Shown one piece after another: positions 1 to 8,450 of a stretch of 32,285 nucleotides of DNA; position 1 is the first letter of the stretch; each line of letters begins with the position of its first letter. The stretch lies in contig JBDNDK010000003.1 of the NCBI GenBank assembly GCA_046719185.1, positions 1 through 32,285 of the forward strand, given 5' to 3'. The notes below the pieces were generated by a model that had not been told where the DNA came from, ran no database searches, and saw only the letters and a list, made by a program, of their open reading frames with translations. The translations under genes and the position numbers were made by a program. The stretch is from JBDNDK01 sp046719185. GTDB taxonomy: Bacteria > Armatimonadota > UBA5829.

Positions 1-704
1 TATGAGCCTAATGCATACAAAATCCATAAAAGCCAAAATCTGCTCTTTCCTAACATTTCTATCCAATTGATATCTTTTCCTAATGCTTTTGTAGGTCCTG
101 CTTTAGGAACATAGCCAGAAGGAACATAGTCTGCAGGAGGAAGTTTCATAAATTGTGATGCAACTATTGCAATGATTGTTATAGCAATACCATATATCTT
201 GAATGTGCCTAAAACACCTATTGATTCTTGTGCAATTAAATACTTTGCAAGAGGTGCCATAACAAATGTGCCAAATCCAAGAGCACTAACAACTATACCA
301 GCAATAAGACCTCTTCTATCTGGGAACCATTTAACAGCAGTTCCAATTGCAGCTCCATAGCTTGCACCACTGCCCAGAGACATTATTATACCAAAAGAGA
401 GATAAAGCCATATAAGTGAGTTGGTAAATCCAGCAAGAAAAATACCCAGTCCCATAAGAACTCCGCCAAAGCCAACTATGCTTTTAGGACTCTTTGTATC
501 TGCAATCTTACCACCAATCAAAACACCAATCGGAAGACAACCCAAATTCAAACTAAAAGCTAAAGCTACTTTTGTTGGATCTGCACCTAAAAGTTCAATC
601 AGAGGACCCCTAAAAACACTAAATGTATATGCACCACCAGAACAGAAAACAATTAAAACACCAGCAAAAACAACTATCCATCTCTTCAAATCTAAATTGC
701 TCAC
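1..704 (-). CDS. OFA-family major facilitator transporter (3' end outside window)
   Basis: This is the N-terminal 234 residues of an MFS permease read on the minus strand; the C-terminal half lies beyond base 1. The translation shows about six hydrophobic helices, then a hydrophilic central loop, then the start of a seventh helix (FWLLWILYALGS). The segment GSGASYGAAIGTAVKWFPDRRGL matches, in shorter pieces such as TAVKWFPDRRGL, the signature of the oxalate/formate antiporter (OFA) group. These carry small monocarboxylates or dicarboxylates across the inner membrane; the substrate cannot be read from sequence. The start is a GTG at 704-702 because the only upstream ATG in the region runs straight into a stop, and GGGGTGAG sits just before the GTG as a ribosome binding site. 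No downstream partner is visible. Confidence 0.85.
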   Translation of the reverse strand, partial: MSNLDLKRWIVVFAGVLIVFCSGGAYTFSVFRGPLIELLGADPTKVALAFSLNLGCLPIGVLIGGKIADTKSPKSIVGFGGVLMGLGIFLAGFTNSLIWLYLSFGIIMSLGSGASYGAAIGTAVKWFPDRRGLIAGIVVSALGFGTFVMAPLAKYLIAQESIGVLGTFKIYGIAITIIAIVASQFMKLPPADYVPSGYVPKAGPTKALGKDINWIEMLGKSRFWLLWILYALGS

Positions 705-1040
705 AGCTTCTCACCCCATAAATGTAATTTTTTTTACCTAATTAAGAGATACTTACAAACTACAACTTTTGCACAGTATGTATATAGATATATACTTATG
801 CATACTTAAGATAATTTCCTCTTTATGTGTCATAATCAATACTATTTTGACATATTTCTTAAGTGAACATAATTATGCCATAATATATACAATAATACAA
901 TAGCATATTCTTAACAAGATATGATAATTCCTGCTTTTTGTTTCTGAGTATTTTAAAAGTTTGATAATTAGTATCAAATAAAAAAGTGCTGCAGAATCTT
1001 CTGCAACACTTTATTATTTATTAAGATTAGTTAATATAAA
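705..1040. other. Intergenic region upstream of the MFS gene
   Basis: This gap holds no convincing gene on either strand. It must contain the promoter of the minus-strand MFS gene. A weak candidate is TTGATT, 17 bases, AATTAT, reading leftward around 810-840. A nested AT-rich dyad lies at 775-806, with outer arms AGTATG and CATACT, and could be an operator. The right end holds the terminator of the neighbouring ThuA gene. Confidence 0.5.
983..1012 (-). terminator. Intrinsic terminator of the ThuA-like gene
   Basis: The arms AAAGTGCTGCAGAA and TTCTGCAACACTTT pair with a single G-T wobble. On the minus strand the stem is followed by six T residues. It lies about 30 bases past the stop codon of the ThuA-like gene. 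Confidence 0.8.
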
Positions 1041-1784
1041 TTAACCTTCCCATGGAGTAACATCTTCCAATGGTTCATAATGTCCATAGTAGTGATTAGG
1101 TGTATCTAATGGTGCAGCCCATTTCACTGCATTATAGATGACTTTCATTACTTCCTCTTGATAGAAGATAGGATATGTTTCATGTCCGGGTCTGAAATAG
1201 AATACTTTTCCTTTGCCTCTATGCCAACAGCAGCCGCTTCTAAAAACTTCCCCACCTTCAAACCAGCTAATAAATACCAATTCATCCGGCTGAGGAATAT
1301 CAAATCTCTCACCATACATCTCAGCATGAGGAATCTCAAAATATTCAGGAAGTCCTTCAGCTATTGGATGAGATGGATCTATAACCCATAATCTTTCCTT
1401 CTCACCAATTTCTCTCCATTTAAGATCACAAGTAGTTCCCATCAATCTTTTGAATATTTTTGAAAAATGACCGGAATGAAGAACAATTAGACCCATCCCC
1501 TGCAATACTCTTGCCTGCACTCTATCTACTGTTTCATCAAGAACATCTTTATGTGCAGTGTGTCCCCACCAAGTAAGAACATCAGTCTCATCAAGAACAC
1601 TCTGTGGAAGACCATTTTCAGGCTCATCAAGAGTGGCAGTTTTTACATCCAGCTCTGGATATTTCTTGAGATAGTCTGCAATCACTGCATGCATACCATT
1701 AGGATAAACCTCTCTTGGTTTGCCCTCAGGCTTTTGTTCATGTCTAAACTCATTCCATACTGTAACTTTAATTTTTTTACTCAT
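1041..1784 (-). CDS. ThuA-like (trehalose utilization domain) protein
   Basis: This 247-residue cytosolic protein belongs to the ThuA family, which has a class I glutamine amidotransferase-like fold. Members sit in sugar catabolic loci, and ThuA of rhizobia works with a Gfo/Idh-type partner in disaccharide oxidation; the exact reaction of this one is unknown. Diagnostic stretches are NEFRHE near residue 12, YPNGMHAVIADYL, DVLTWWGHTAH, VLHSGHFS and the C-terminal GKVFYFRPGHETYP. There is no signal peptide. AAGAGAG precedes the ATG. The gene lies 57 bases past the universal stress gene on the same strand and ends in a clear terminator, so it may be the last gene of a run starting at the cation ATPase. 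A second ThuA-like gene lies at 25226-25873, but the two are clearly different in sequence. Confidence 0.85.
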   Translation of the reverse strand: MSKKIKVTVWNEFRHEQKPEGKPREVYPNGMHAVIADYLKKYPELDVKTATLDEPENGLPQSVLDETDVLTWWGHTAHKDVLDETVDRVQARVLQGMGLIVLHSGHFSKIFKRLMGTTCDLKWREIGEKERLWVIDPSHPIAEGLPEYFEIPHAEMYGERFDIPQPDELVFISWFEGGEVFRSGCCWHRGKGKVFYFRPGHETYPIFYQEEVMKVIYNAVKWAAPLDTPNHYYGHYEPLEDVTPWEG

Positions 1785-1841
1785 AGCATACTCTCTTGAT
1801 TGTTATTGTATAAAATACAACAAAATTTATTTGCTGTTATT

Positions 1842-2732
1842 TTAACCTTTTTTATCAGGTCTTACAAGCAAAACTGAACAATTTATCTTTGCTATTACTT
1901 GCTGAACAGTATTACTCAGAATATAGCTTGATATACCTTCAGCTCTTGTATATCCCATTATCATCACATCAATATCTTCATCTCTTGCATATTTTACCAA
2001 AGCAATCCCAGGAGCACCATGAAGAACTTTTTTATTGTACACTGTTCCTTGCCAATCAATTTGAGATATTGCTTCATCCATTTTACTACTCACTTCAGCT
2101 GCTTCTTCTTTAATAAGCAATTCTCTGTAGTGCTCTCCAATTGTTCTTCCTAATTTGTCAGCAAGAAGAGTGGAATATGTGCTCACAATATCAATCTCAC
2201 AGTTTGTCAATTGAGATAACCTTTTTGATTGTTCAAGAAGCAATGTATTATCTCTATCAGTTGATATTGCTACAGCAACTTTTTTTATGTTTTCCCTTGG
2301 AAGATCATTCACTATCAAAAGCTTACAAGGAAAGCTTCTCATTAATTTATAAGTAGTAGAGCCATAATTAGCAACTTCATCACCCGTAATTCTTCCAGTG
2401 ATGCCAACAACTGTCAGAGTATCAGAATCACAGTCATTACTTAATATCTTTGCTGCATCTCCAATCTCAACAACTGCCTCTGATTTTTCATAATGCAATT
2501 CATTCTTTATATTATTAAGATGCTCCAGTGCCTGAGAAATTAGAGTCTGAATAATTTCGTCCTCACTAATTCCTAAAGCAGCAGCTTGGTGCTTTTTTGG
2601 TAAATGCTCAATAACTTTGATAAGCTTCAATAGTGCATCATTTTTCTCTGCCAGTATTTTTGCCATTTTCACAGCATTTAATGACTTCAAAGAAAAATCT
2701 ACACCAACAATCACTGTTTTTAAATCATTCAT
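1842..2732 (-). CDS. Tandem universal stress protein (UspA family)
   Basis: The protein has two UspA domains in one chain of about 296 residues. The first begins MNDLKTVIVGVDFS and ends with VVGITGR...YGSTTYKLMR...CKLLIVN, close to the ATP-binding pattern G-2x-G-9/10x-G-S/T. The second ends MIMGYTRAEG...CSVLLVRP, where the usual G-S is replaced by S-N-T, so nucleotide binding in that half is less sure. I chose the ATG at 2732 because it gives a canonical Usp N-terminus and has TTTGAGAG upstream; an ATG at 2762 would add ten residues. The gene begins about 60 bases after the stop of the P-type ATPase on the same strand. Usp genes beside ion pumps are common and suggest a stress or ion-homeostasis role, which is an inference here. 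Confidence 0.88.
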   Translation of the reverse strand: MNDLKTVIVGVDFSLKSLNAVKMAKILAEKNDALLKLIKVIEHLPKKHQAAALGISEDEIIQTLISQALEHLNNIKNELHYEKSEAVVEIGDAAKILSNDCDSDTLTVVGITGRITGDEVANYGSTTYKLMRSFPCKLLIVNDLPRENIKKVAVAISTDRDNTLLLEQSKRLSQLTNCEIDIVSTYSTLLADKLGRTIGEHYRELLIKEEAAEVSSKMDEAISQIDWQGTVYNKKVLHGAPGIALVKYARDEDIDVMIMGYTRAEGISSYILSNTVQQVIAKINCSVLLVRPDKKG

Positions 2733-2792
2733 AATCAAACTCTCAAAAAAAGCTTCTACCATTCTCTGGCATAAGCTTAAATATACTCTATA

Positions 2793-5516
2793 TTAATATT
2801 CGTTCTTGTAGTTTCTACAGATGATTTTATGTATATCTGCTATGACAATAGTTGGCAAGCTAAGTATCAATATATGCCACCATATTTCCCAGCTGATTGG
2901 AGCAGTACCAAACATAATATTCATAGGCTTCAAATATGTAAATGCTAATTGGAACAATGTTACTGCAAATGTACCAATCCATACATAAGGATTAGTGAAC
3001 AATCCAACTTTGATAAAATTAGCAGTAAGTGATCTAGCACTAAACAAATAGAACAACTCAACAAAAACAATTGCAGCTACAGCAGCAGTTCTTGCCTCTT
3101 CAATAGAAACTTTCTTTATTTCATATTCATAATAGAATATAGCAAAACCAACAATCACCATCCAAATACCTATCAAGAGTATTCTTTCAATAACTGCTCT
3201 AGAAAGCATAGGTGCATTTGGATCTCTTGGAGGTTTGTTCATAAGACCTTTTTCAATAGGTTCAAAAGCAAGTGAAAGTGAAAGGGTAACTGTTGTAACG
3301 GTGTTAATCCACAAGATTTGGATTGCAGTAACAGGTAATGTAAGACCAGCAAGAAGTGCTGAAATAATCACCAACCCTTCACCAGCATTTGTAGGCAAGA
3401 TATAAGCAAGAGTTTTAATTAAGTTGTTATATACACTTCTACCCTCTTCAACAGCAGCCTGAATACTTGCAAAGTTATCATCAGTAAGCACCATATCTGA
3501 TGCATCTTTAGCTACCTCAGAACCAACTTTACCCATAGCTACACCAATATCAGCAGCCTTTAATGCCGGTGCATCATTTACACCATCACCAGTCATAGCA
3601 ATAACTTTATCTCTCTTTTGAAGAGCAGTTACAAGATCAAACTTTTGTTCTGGAGAAACTCTAGCAAATACTGTTGCATTATTAGCAACTTCCTCAAATT
3701 CTTCTTTGCTTAGTTTGCTCAGCTCAGCACCAGTGATAGATCCATTTTCTTTCATCTCAAGACCAAGGTCTCTTGCAATGGCTCTTGCAGTGGTTATGTG
3801 GTCTCCGGTAATCATTTTCACTTCAATACCGGCTTTTTTACATATCTTAATTGCTTCAATAGCCTCTGGTCTTGCTGGGTCACTCATAGCCTGAATGCCA
3901 AGATATACAAGATCATACATATCTTTTTCATCAATAGTCTCAGTGTTACTATCAACTTCTTTCATTGCAAATGCAAGAACTCTATATCCCTGTCTTGCAA
4001 AATCATCTGCCCTATCCAAAGCATGTTGTTTATCTAATTCACCTAGATTATCCCCAAACATTTGGCAACTAGACATACTCAGAAGCTTTTCAAGTGAACC
4101 TTTAACATATATAACTTTCTTGCCTTCTGGTGTTTGGTTGAGAGTTGCCATATACATATGTTCAGACTCAAAAGGTATGACATCTAATCTAGGATACTCT
4201 TCCTTAATAGTTTTAGGATCAATACCTGCCTTTATTGCAGATGTAACAAGTGCTGATTCTGTAGGATCACCAACAGCTCTCCAAATATCTTCTTCTTCCA
4301 TTTTGATATCTGAATCATTACACAAAACACCACATATCATACACTCCAGAAATGCCCTGTCATGAAGAGATTCATCATCATGCTCAACAGCCCTAACCTC
4401 TGAATTTCTAGGATCATATCCAATTCCAGAAAACTCATAGTTTATAGCACCTGCATATACTTGCTTTACAGTCATTTCATTAGCAGTTAGAGTTCCTGTC
4501 TTATCAGAACAAATAACGCTTACACTTCCAAGAGTTTCTACAGAAGGCAGTTTTCTGATAATTGCATGCCTTGCAGCCATCCTCCTTACACCAACTGCAA
4601 GAATAATAGTAATAATTGCAGGCAAACCTTCAGGTATCATTGCTACTGCAATTGCAACAGCAGCAGCAAACATCTCACTTGGATCATTGCCCATTAATAT
4701 AGAAATCACAAATACAATTGAAGTAACTATAAGAATGGCAAATGACAGCATTTTGCCAAACTTTACAAGCTTCTTTGTCAGTGGAGTAGCAATTTCAGGA
4801 GCACTGTCAATAAGCTTTGATATATAACCCAGCTGAGTATCATCACCAGTTGCAATTGCAATCCCTGCCCCTGAACCCCTTGCAATCAAAGTACCAGAAA
4901 AACTCATACAATGCTGTTCTGATATAGGATCTTCTGCATGCACTGTTCTTGTAGATTTTGTAACAGGTGCAGATTCTCCTGTAAGAATTGACTCATCAAT
5001 ATGTAAATTCTTTACTTCAAAAAGTCTGATATCAGCAGGAGTTTTGTCCCCGCTGTTTATGATTACAATATCACCAGGAACCACTTCCTCTGAAGATATT
5101 GTAATTTTTTCTCCATCTCTTATAACAGTGGCACTTGCAGTAAGCATTTTATCTAAAGATGCAATTGCACTTTCTGCCTTGCCTTCTTGAATAAAACCAA
5201 TTATAGCATTGATTATAACAACAGCCATAATAACACCAAAGTCTATCATATCTCCTTTGATGAGCTTTATAACAGCTGCTATTATAAGGATAAAAACCAA
5301 TGGATCAGTAAACTGATGCATCAACATCTGAAGAGCTGTTTTTCCTTTTCTTCTGGTAACTACATTAGGACCATACTCTTCAAGTCTTCTTTTTGCTTCT
5401 TCTGTTGTCAAACCATTTACAATATCTGTCTTCTGCAATTCTTGGACTTCATTTATCTCCAATGAATGCCAAAAAATTGTCTCTTTCTTTACTTCCGATT
5501 CAGGTATATTTTTCAT
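2793..5516 (-). CDS. P2-type cation-transporting ATPase (calcium-pump-like)
   Basis: This 907-residue P-type ATPase is complete. It has an N-terminal cation ATPase domain, the actuator motif TGES (179-182), the M4 motif PEGLP (295-299), the phosphorylation site CSDKTGTL with Asp338, the nucleotide-domain KGS segment, and the hinge MTGDGVNDAP (641-650). Ten transmembrane helices are expected at the inner membrane. The PEGLP and NAGE (710-713) residues resemble SERCA/PMR1-type pumps. In M6 the motif is WINTVTT, where SERCA has WVNLVTD: the calcium-binding aspartate is a threonine (Thr742). The ion may therefore not be calcium. The start is supported by AAAGGGAG upstream. It is the first gene of a probable run with the universal stress protein. 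Confidence 0.93.
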   Translation of the reverse strand: MKNIPESEVKKETIFWHSLEINEVQELQKTDIVNGLTTEEAKRRLEEYGPNVVTRRKGKTALQMLMHQFTDPLVFILIIAAVIKLIKGDMIDFGVIMAVVIINAIIGFIQEGKAESAIASLDKMLTASATVIRDGEKITISSEEVVPGDIVIINSGDKTPADIRLFEVKNLHIDESILTGESAPVTKSTRTVHAEDPISEQHCMSFSGTLIARGSGAGIAIATGDDTQLGYISKLIDSAPEIATPLTKKLVKFGKMLSFAILIVTSIVFVISILMGNDPSEMFAAAVAIAVAMIPEGLPAIITIILAVGVRRMAARHAIIRKLPSVETLGSVSVICSDKTGTLTANEMTVKQVYAGAINYEFSGIGYDPRNSEVRAVEHDDESLHDRAFLECMICGVLCNDSDIKMEEEDIWRAVGDPTESALVTSAIKAGIDPKTIKEEYPRLDVIPFESEHMYMATLNQTPEGKKVIYVKGSLEKLLSMSSCQMFGDNLGELDKQHALDRADDFARQGYRVLAFAMKEVDSNTETIDEKDMYDLVYLGIQAMSDPARPEAIEAIKICKKAGIEVKMITGDHITTARAIARDLGLEMKENGSITGAELSKLSKEEFEEVANNATVFARVSPEQKFDLVTALQKRDKVIAMTGDGVNDAPALKAADIGVAMGKVGSEVAKDASDMVLTDDNFASIQAAVEEGRSVYNNLIKTLAYILPTNAGEGLVIISALLAGLTLPVTAIQILWINTVTTVTLSLSLAFEPIEKGLMNKPPRDPNAPMLSRAVIERILLIGIWMVIVGFAIFYYEYEIKKVSIEEARTAAVAAIVFVELFYLFSARSLTANFIKVGLFTNPYVWIGTFAVTLFQLAFTYLKPMNIMFGTAPISWEIWWHILILSLPTIVIADIHKIICRNYKNEY

Positions 5517-5554
5517 CTATACTCCCTTTTTTTAATATTCTTCTGAAACTATGT

Positions 5555-5583
5555 AAATTAATATATGGTATCGTACTAGTCAA
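5555..5583 (-). promoter_or_regulatory. Possible promoter of the P-type ATPase gene
   Basis: On the minus strand, TTGACT is followed after exactly 17 bases by TAATTT, about 40 bases before the ATG. The -35 box is good and the -10 box is poor. Confidence 0.35.
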
Positions 5584-5684
5584 TATCTTATAAATAAAAA
5601 TTACAAACAAGAAAAAAATTATATCATCAGTTGCACAAATACCCATATTTTAGGTTCAAAGAAACCTTATATTTACATAAGATA

Positions 5685-7496
5685 CTATTCTCTGATAAAT
5701 GGTAACCACACTTTCATATGTGTGGCACCTCTATTTGCCCAAGCAAAATATGGAATAAGCTTTACAGACACTTTAGTGTATTTATGATTTTTGAAACCAC
5801 CCTTTGGTGCATAAATTGGTGTGTTTTCATTTTCAACATCCAATCTCAATCCTTCACCAGTTATTGCCAACAATTCATTCATTATTGAATCATCTTGGGA
5901 AGTAGCTAAATCATATTCACCTAATGAAAGATTTAGTATACTTGAATCTGGATTATCAATCCCTTCAGCACAATACACAACAGGACCTCTTTGTACAGCC
6001 ACACAGCCATAGTTTTCTATTAATCTTGGGTCAGATTCCATCAACTCAATTGGCATTTCTAGAATAAGTTCTACAACATCACCAGATTTCCAGAGCCTTG
6101 ATATTTTGATTATATTATTTTCAACTAGAACTTTTTTTTCTTCACAATTCACTTTCAGATAGTAAGATCTGCACCACTCAGGTTTTCTAAGATTAATAGA
6201 AAACTTTTTATCTTCTGAAAGATTTATACTAATTGAAACTTTACCATCCCATGGGTATTTTGTATCAAGATTTATTCTCAAATCTACACCATCATTAAAA
6301 GTATGCTCTGCTATTGACGGCACATATAAATTAACCCAAAAATCACTTTCACCAGCAGAATAGATATAGCCGGGGATACTGGCAAGAGTTCTCACCATAT
6401 TTGTAGGACAACAAGTGCAGCCAAACCACTCACTTCTTAAGTAGTGACCATAATTCAAAAGAGGATTTTGGTAGAAATAGCTTCTCCCATCAAGAGAAAC
6501 ACCTGATATGACACCATTATATAAAGCTCTCTCCAATTCATCATAATATCTACCATCTTGGAATAAATGGAAAAGCCTATAATTAAACATCATAGATGCA
6601 ATTGAAGCACATGTTTCAGCATAAGATCTATTAGGCAATTCATATGGATGACCTATTGCTTCATTATCATATCTTGCACCCACTCCACCAGTTATATACA
6701 TTTTTTTGCATGTAAGATCTGCCCATAATTTTTCAATGGTGTTTTTATAGTTTTCATCACCAGATTCGCAGAAATAATCAGCACCGCCGCAGTTTAGATA
6801 TAGTGCTCTTACTGCATGGCTAGTTATTTCTTTAATATTTACATAATCAAACTGCTCAAGAAAGAATTTTGATAATTCAAGATAGACTTTTTTGCATGTA
6901 GTTCTGTAAAGCTCTATTAAAGCCATTTCAATTTCGGGGTGACCATCTTTATCAACTAATTTATCATATCCAAAGACAGAGCAAAGATAGTCTGCAAATC
7001 TTAAAGCACAATTCAAAAGCTTATCTCTTCCTGTTACTCTATAATGTGCAATTGCTGCTTGAAACAAATGCCCAGCACAATATAACTCATGCTCTAAAGC
7101 AAGATTTCTAAATCTCTGATCTTTAGATAACTCTTGAAAGAAAGTATTAATATAGCCATCTTCAGCTTGAGCAGCAACTATTTCATCTATAATTTCTTCT
7201 AAAGTATCTTCCAGTTCTTTATCTTTATATGTTGCAAGACACCAAGCAGCACCTTCCATCCATTTGTATATATCAGAGTCTCTGAAATATGGACCTCTGT
7301 TTTCAACCTTTTTTCTACCTGATATTCTTGAAAAATTATCTACAATCCCATGGTCCTTTAAGTGTTGCAAAAGTAAAGGAATTCCAACTTGATGGTTTAG
7401 ATCCATTTTTTGTTTCCACATTCCGCCAGTTACTTTCACCTTGTCTATAGGTAGTGGATTTATCTTATATGATTCACTTCTAATAATATTACTCAT
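5685..7496 (-). CDS. GH127 family glycoside hydrolase (beta-L-arabinofuranosidase-like)
   Basis: This 603-residue protein belongs to glycoside hydrolase family 127 (DUF1680), which removes terminal beta-L-arabinofuranosyl residues from plant or glycoprotein-type glycans. It opens with LPIDKVKVTGGMW, typical of the family. AETC (Glu294, Cys296) and CTCCPTN (Cys362, Cys363) match the Glu-Cys-Cys-Cys zinc and nucleophile set known from Bifidobacterium HypBA1. No signal peptide is present, so it should act in the cytosol on imported oligosaccharides. I chose the ATG at 7496 because GGAGA precedes it and because a consensus promoter lies inside the longer open frame that extends to 7580. Related families GH142 and GH146 share parts of this fold, so the linkage cleaved is not certain. 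Confidence 0.87.
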   Translation of the reverse strand: MSNIIRSESYKINPLPIDKVKVTGGMWKQKMDLNHQVGIPLLLQHLKDHGIVDNFSRISGRKKVENRGPYFRDSDIYKWMEGAAWCLATYKDKELEDTLEEIIDEIVAAQAEDGYINTFFQELSKDQRFRNLALEHELYCAGHLFQAAIAHYRVTGRDKLLNCALRFADYLCSVFGYDKLVDKDGHPEIEMALIELYRTTCKKVYLELSKFFLEQFDYVNIKEITSHAVRALYLNCGGADYFCESGDENYKNTIEKLWADLTCKKMYITGGVGARYDNEAIGHPYELPNRSYAETCASIASMMFNYRLFHLFQDGRYYDELERALYNGVISGVSLDGRSYFYQNPLLNYGHYLRSEWFGCTCCPTNMVRTLASIPGYIYSAGESDFWVNLYVPSIAEHTFNDGVDLRINLDTKYPWDGKVSISINLSEDKKFSINLRKPEWCRSYYLKVNCEEKKVLVENNIIKISRLWKSGDVVELILEMPIELMESDPRLIENYGCVAVQRGPVVYCAEGIDNPDSSILNLSLGEYDLATSQDDSIMNELLAITGEGLRLDVENENTPIYAPKGGFKNHKYTKVSVKLIPYFAWANRGATHMKVWLPFIRE

Positions 7497-7527
7497 TTTG
7501 ATTCTCCAAAATTTATCAGTTGGGATA

Positions 7528-7556
7528 TTATCACAAGATGAGCATTCTAAGTCAAT
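7528..7556 (-). promoter_or_regulatory. Sigma-70-type promoter of the GH127 gene
   Basis: On the minus strand, TTGACT (7556-7551) and GATAAT (7533-7528) are separated by exactly 17 bases. Transcription would start near 7521, giving a leader of about 25 bases that contains the ribosome binding site. Confidence 0.65.
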
Positions 7557-7568
7557 AAACATAAAAAA

Positions 7569-7596
7569 ATAGTGCATCAAAAAACAGATGCACTAT
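7569..7596 (-). terminator. Minus-strand intrinsic terminator upstream of the GH127 promoter
   Basis: Perfect 10-base arms ATAGTGCATC and GATGCACTAT enclose an 8-base loop. On the minus strand they are followed by seven T residues. No minus-strand gene lies upstream for it to end, so it either closes an unrecognised short transcript or insulates the GH127 promoter. Confidence 0.75.
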
Positions 7597-7869
7597 CAAG
7601 TTAAGTAAAAATTTGAGTGTGGTATAACAATTATATATAAGATTTCTTACATCTTTACTACCATAAAATTAAAGATAAACATAATATTTCAAAATGCTAT
7701 TAAAGGCAAGCATTGCTTAAAATTATCGTCTATTAGAAATAGTAAAGCAATTTTGAACCTATAAATGTGATATTTATCAATATAATGGGCATTATAGTAT
7801 ATAATGATAAACTATCTATGCATTGATATGCAACAAATTATAGTTTTTTTATAGAAATGGAGGCTAACT

Positions 7870-8307
7870 ATGAATAAAAGAATTGTAGCATTGTTTGTTG
7901 TGTTTGTATTGTTTGTTGCAATTATCACAACATCTACTGTAAATGCTATCAGGCTAGGTGATGTCATAAAGGTTGGTGGTATTGCAATCATTGTGAAGCA
8001 ATTTGGTCCTCAGATTGATGACTTTATCAACAAAATTACAGGACAAAAAAATCTAGGCACAAAATATGACACAAAGGTTGTCCCTATTATGAGTTTAGGT
8101 GATGGTGGATATGTAGGTGCAGCACAAGTTGCAGGTCCAAAAGCTGAAGTTGAAAAAACAAAAGCTGTTCTTCAACTTGAAGACAGAAAAGTATTTGGCT
8201 CACCTCTTAGAATAAGAGCATTAATTCCAGTTGATGCTGAATCTATAAGTAATGTAAAAAGAGTTGATGGTGTTGGTGTAAGTGCTCTAATTGATCTTAG
8301 AATCTAG
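7870..8307 (+). CDS. Small secreted protein of unknown function
   Basis: This is a 145-residue protein with a clear Sec signal peptide: MNKR, a hydrophobic core of about 17 residues, and a likely cleavage after STVNA near residue 26. The mature part starts IRLGDVIKVGG and is a compact domain of about 120 residues with a conserved-looking C-terminal half (GGYVGAAQVAGP, RIRALIPVDA, VDGVGVSALIDL). I do not recognise a named family, though I have a vague memory of similar short exported proteins in Armatimonadota. There are no cysteines, no membrane anchor after the signal and no catalytic motif. A strong ribosome binding site (ATGGAGG) precedes the ATG. It stands alone and ends against a composite repeat that may terminate it. 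Confidence 0.75.
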   Translation: MNKRIVALFVVFVLFVAIITTSTVNAIRLGDVIKVGGIAIIVKQFGPQIDDFINKITGQKNLGTKYDTKVVPIMSLGDGGYVGAAQVAGPKAEVEKTKAVLQLEDRKVFGSPLRIRALIPVDAESISNVKRVDGVGVSALIDLRI

Positions 8308-8334
8308 TCAACTAATAATTGAATAATATTTCAG

Positions 8335-8449
8335 AAGGCTGTTTTACTTTATATCACTCTGAACGCAGTGAAAAGTCCTTTTTAGAAATTAAATATAAGA
8401 TACTAAAAATTTTCACTTCTACTAAGAATGACAAAATATAAACAGCCTT
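8335..8449. repeat. Composite intergenic repeat A, probable bidirectional terminator
   Basis: Outer arms AAGGCTGTTT (8335-8344) and AAACAGCCTT (8440-8449) are inverted copies. Between them lies a second imperfect palindrome, beginning ATCACTCTGAACGCAGTG (8353) and ending ACTAAGAATGAC (8421-8432). On the plus strand the right arm runs into TTTTTATT, which would end the small secreted gene; the element also abuts the stop codon of the minus-strand polymerase gene. A second element with the same plan lies at 23914-24089. The inner palindrome resembles the dispersed motif beginning GTCATTCTGA found in many bacterial genomes, as I recall it. Confidence 0.65.
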
Positions 8450-8450
8450 T

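Larger units (their letters stand above)
7497..7869. other. Divergent intergenic region between the GH127 and secreted-protein genes
   Basis: This gap contains the GH127 promoter (7528-7556), a minus-strand terminator (7569-7596), a dyad ATCTTTA/TAAAGAT at 7651-7676, and TATAAT boxes at 7781-7786 and 7800-7805 that could serve the plus-strand gene. No -35 box at good spacing supports either box. I see no open reading frame worth calling. Confidence 0.5.

Noticed and set aside
172..741. Two plus-strand open frames of 62 and 106 codons
   Set aside because: They are antisense to the MFS gene, whose minus-strand translation is clearly a membrane transporter.
847..875. TTGACA on the plus strand with a possible -10 box 17 bases later
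   Set aside because: The -10 box (TAATTA) matches poorly and no plus-strand gene follows.
5640..5680. Short hairpin AGGTT/AACCT between the GH127 and ATPase genes
   Set aside because: The stem is only five or six base pairs and no T run follows, so I do not call it a terminator.
7497..7580. 28-residue N-terminal extension of the GH127 protein
   Set aside because: The segment contains the gene's promoter and lacks a ribosome binding site; the family start is at 7496.
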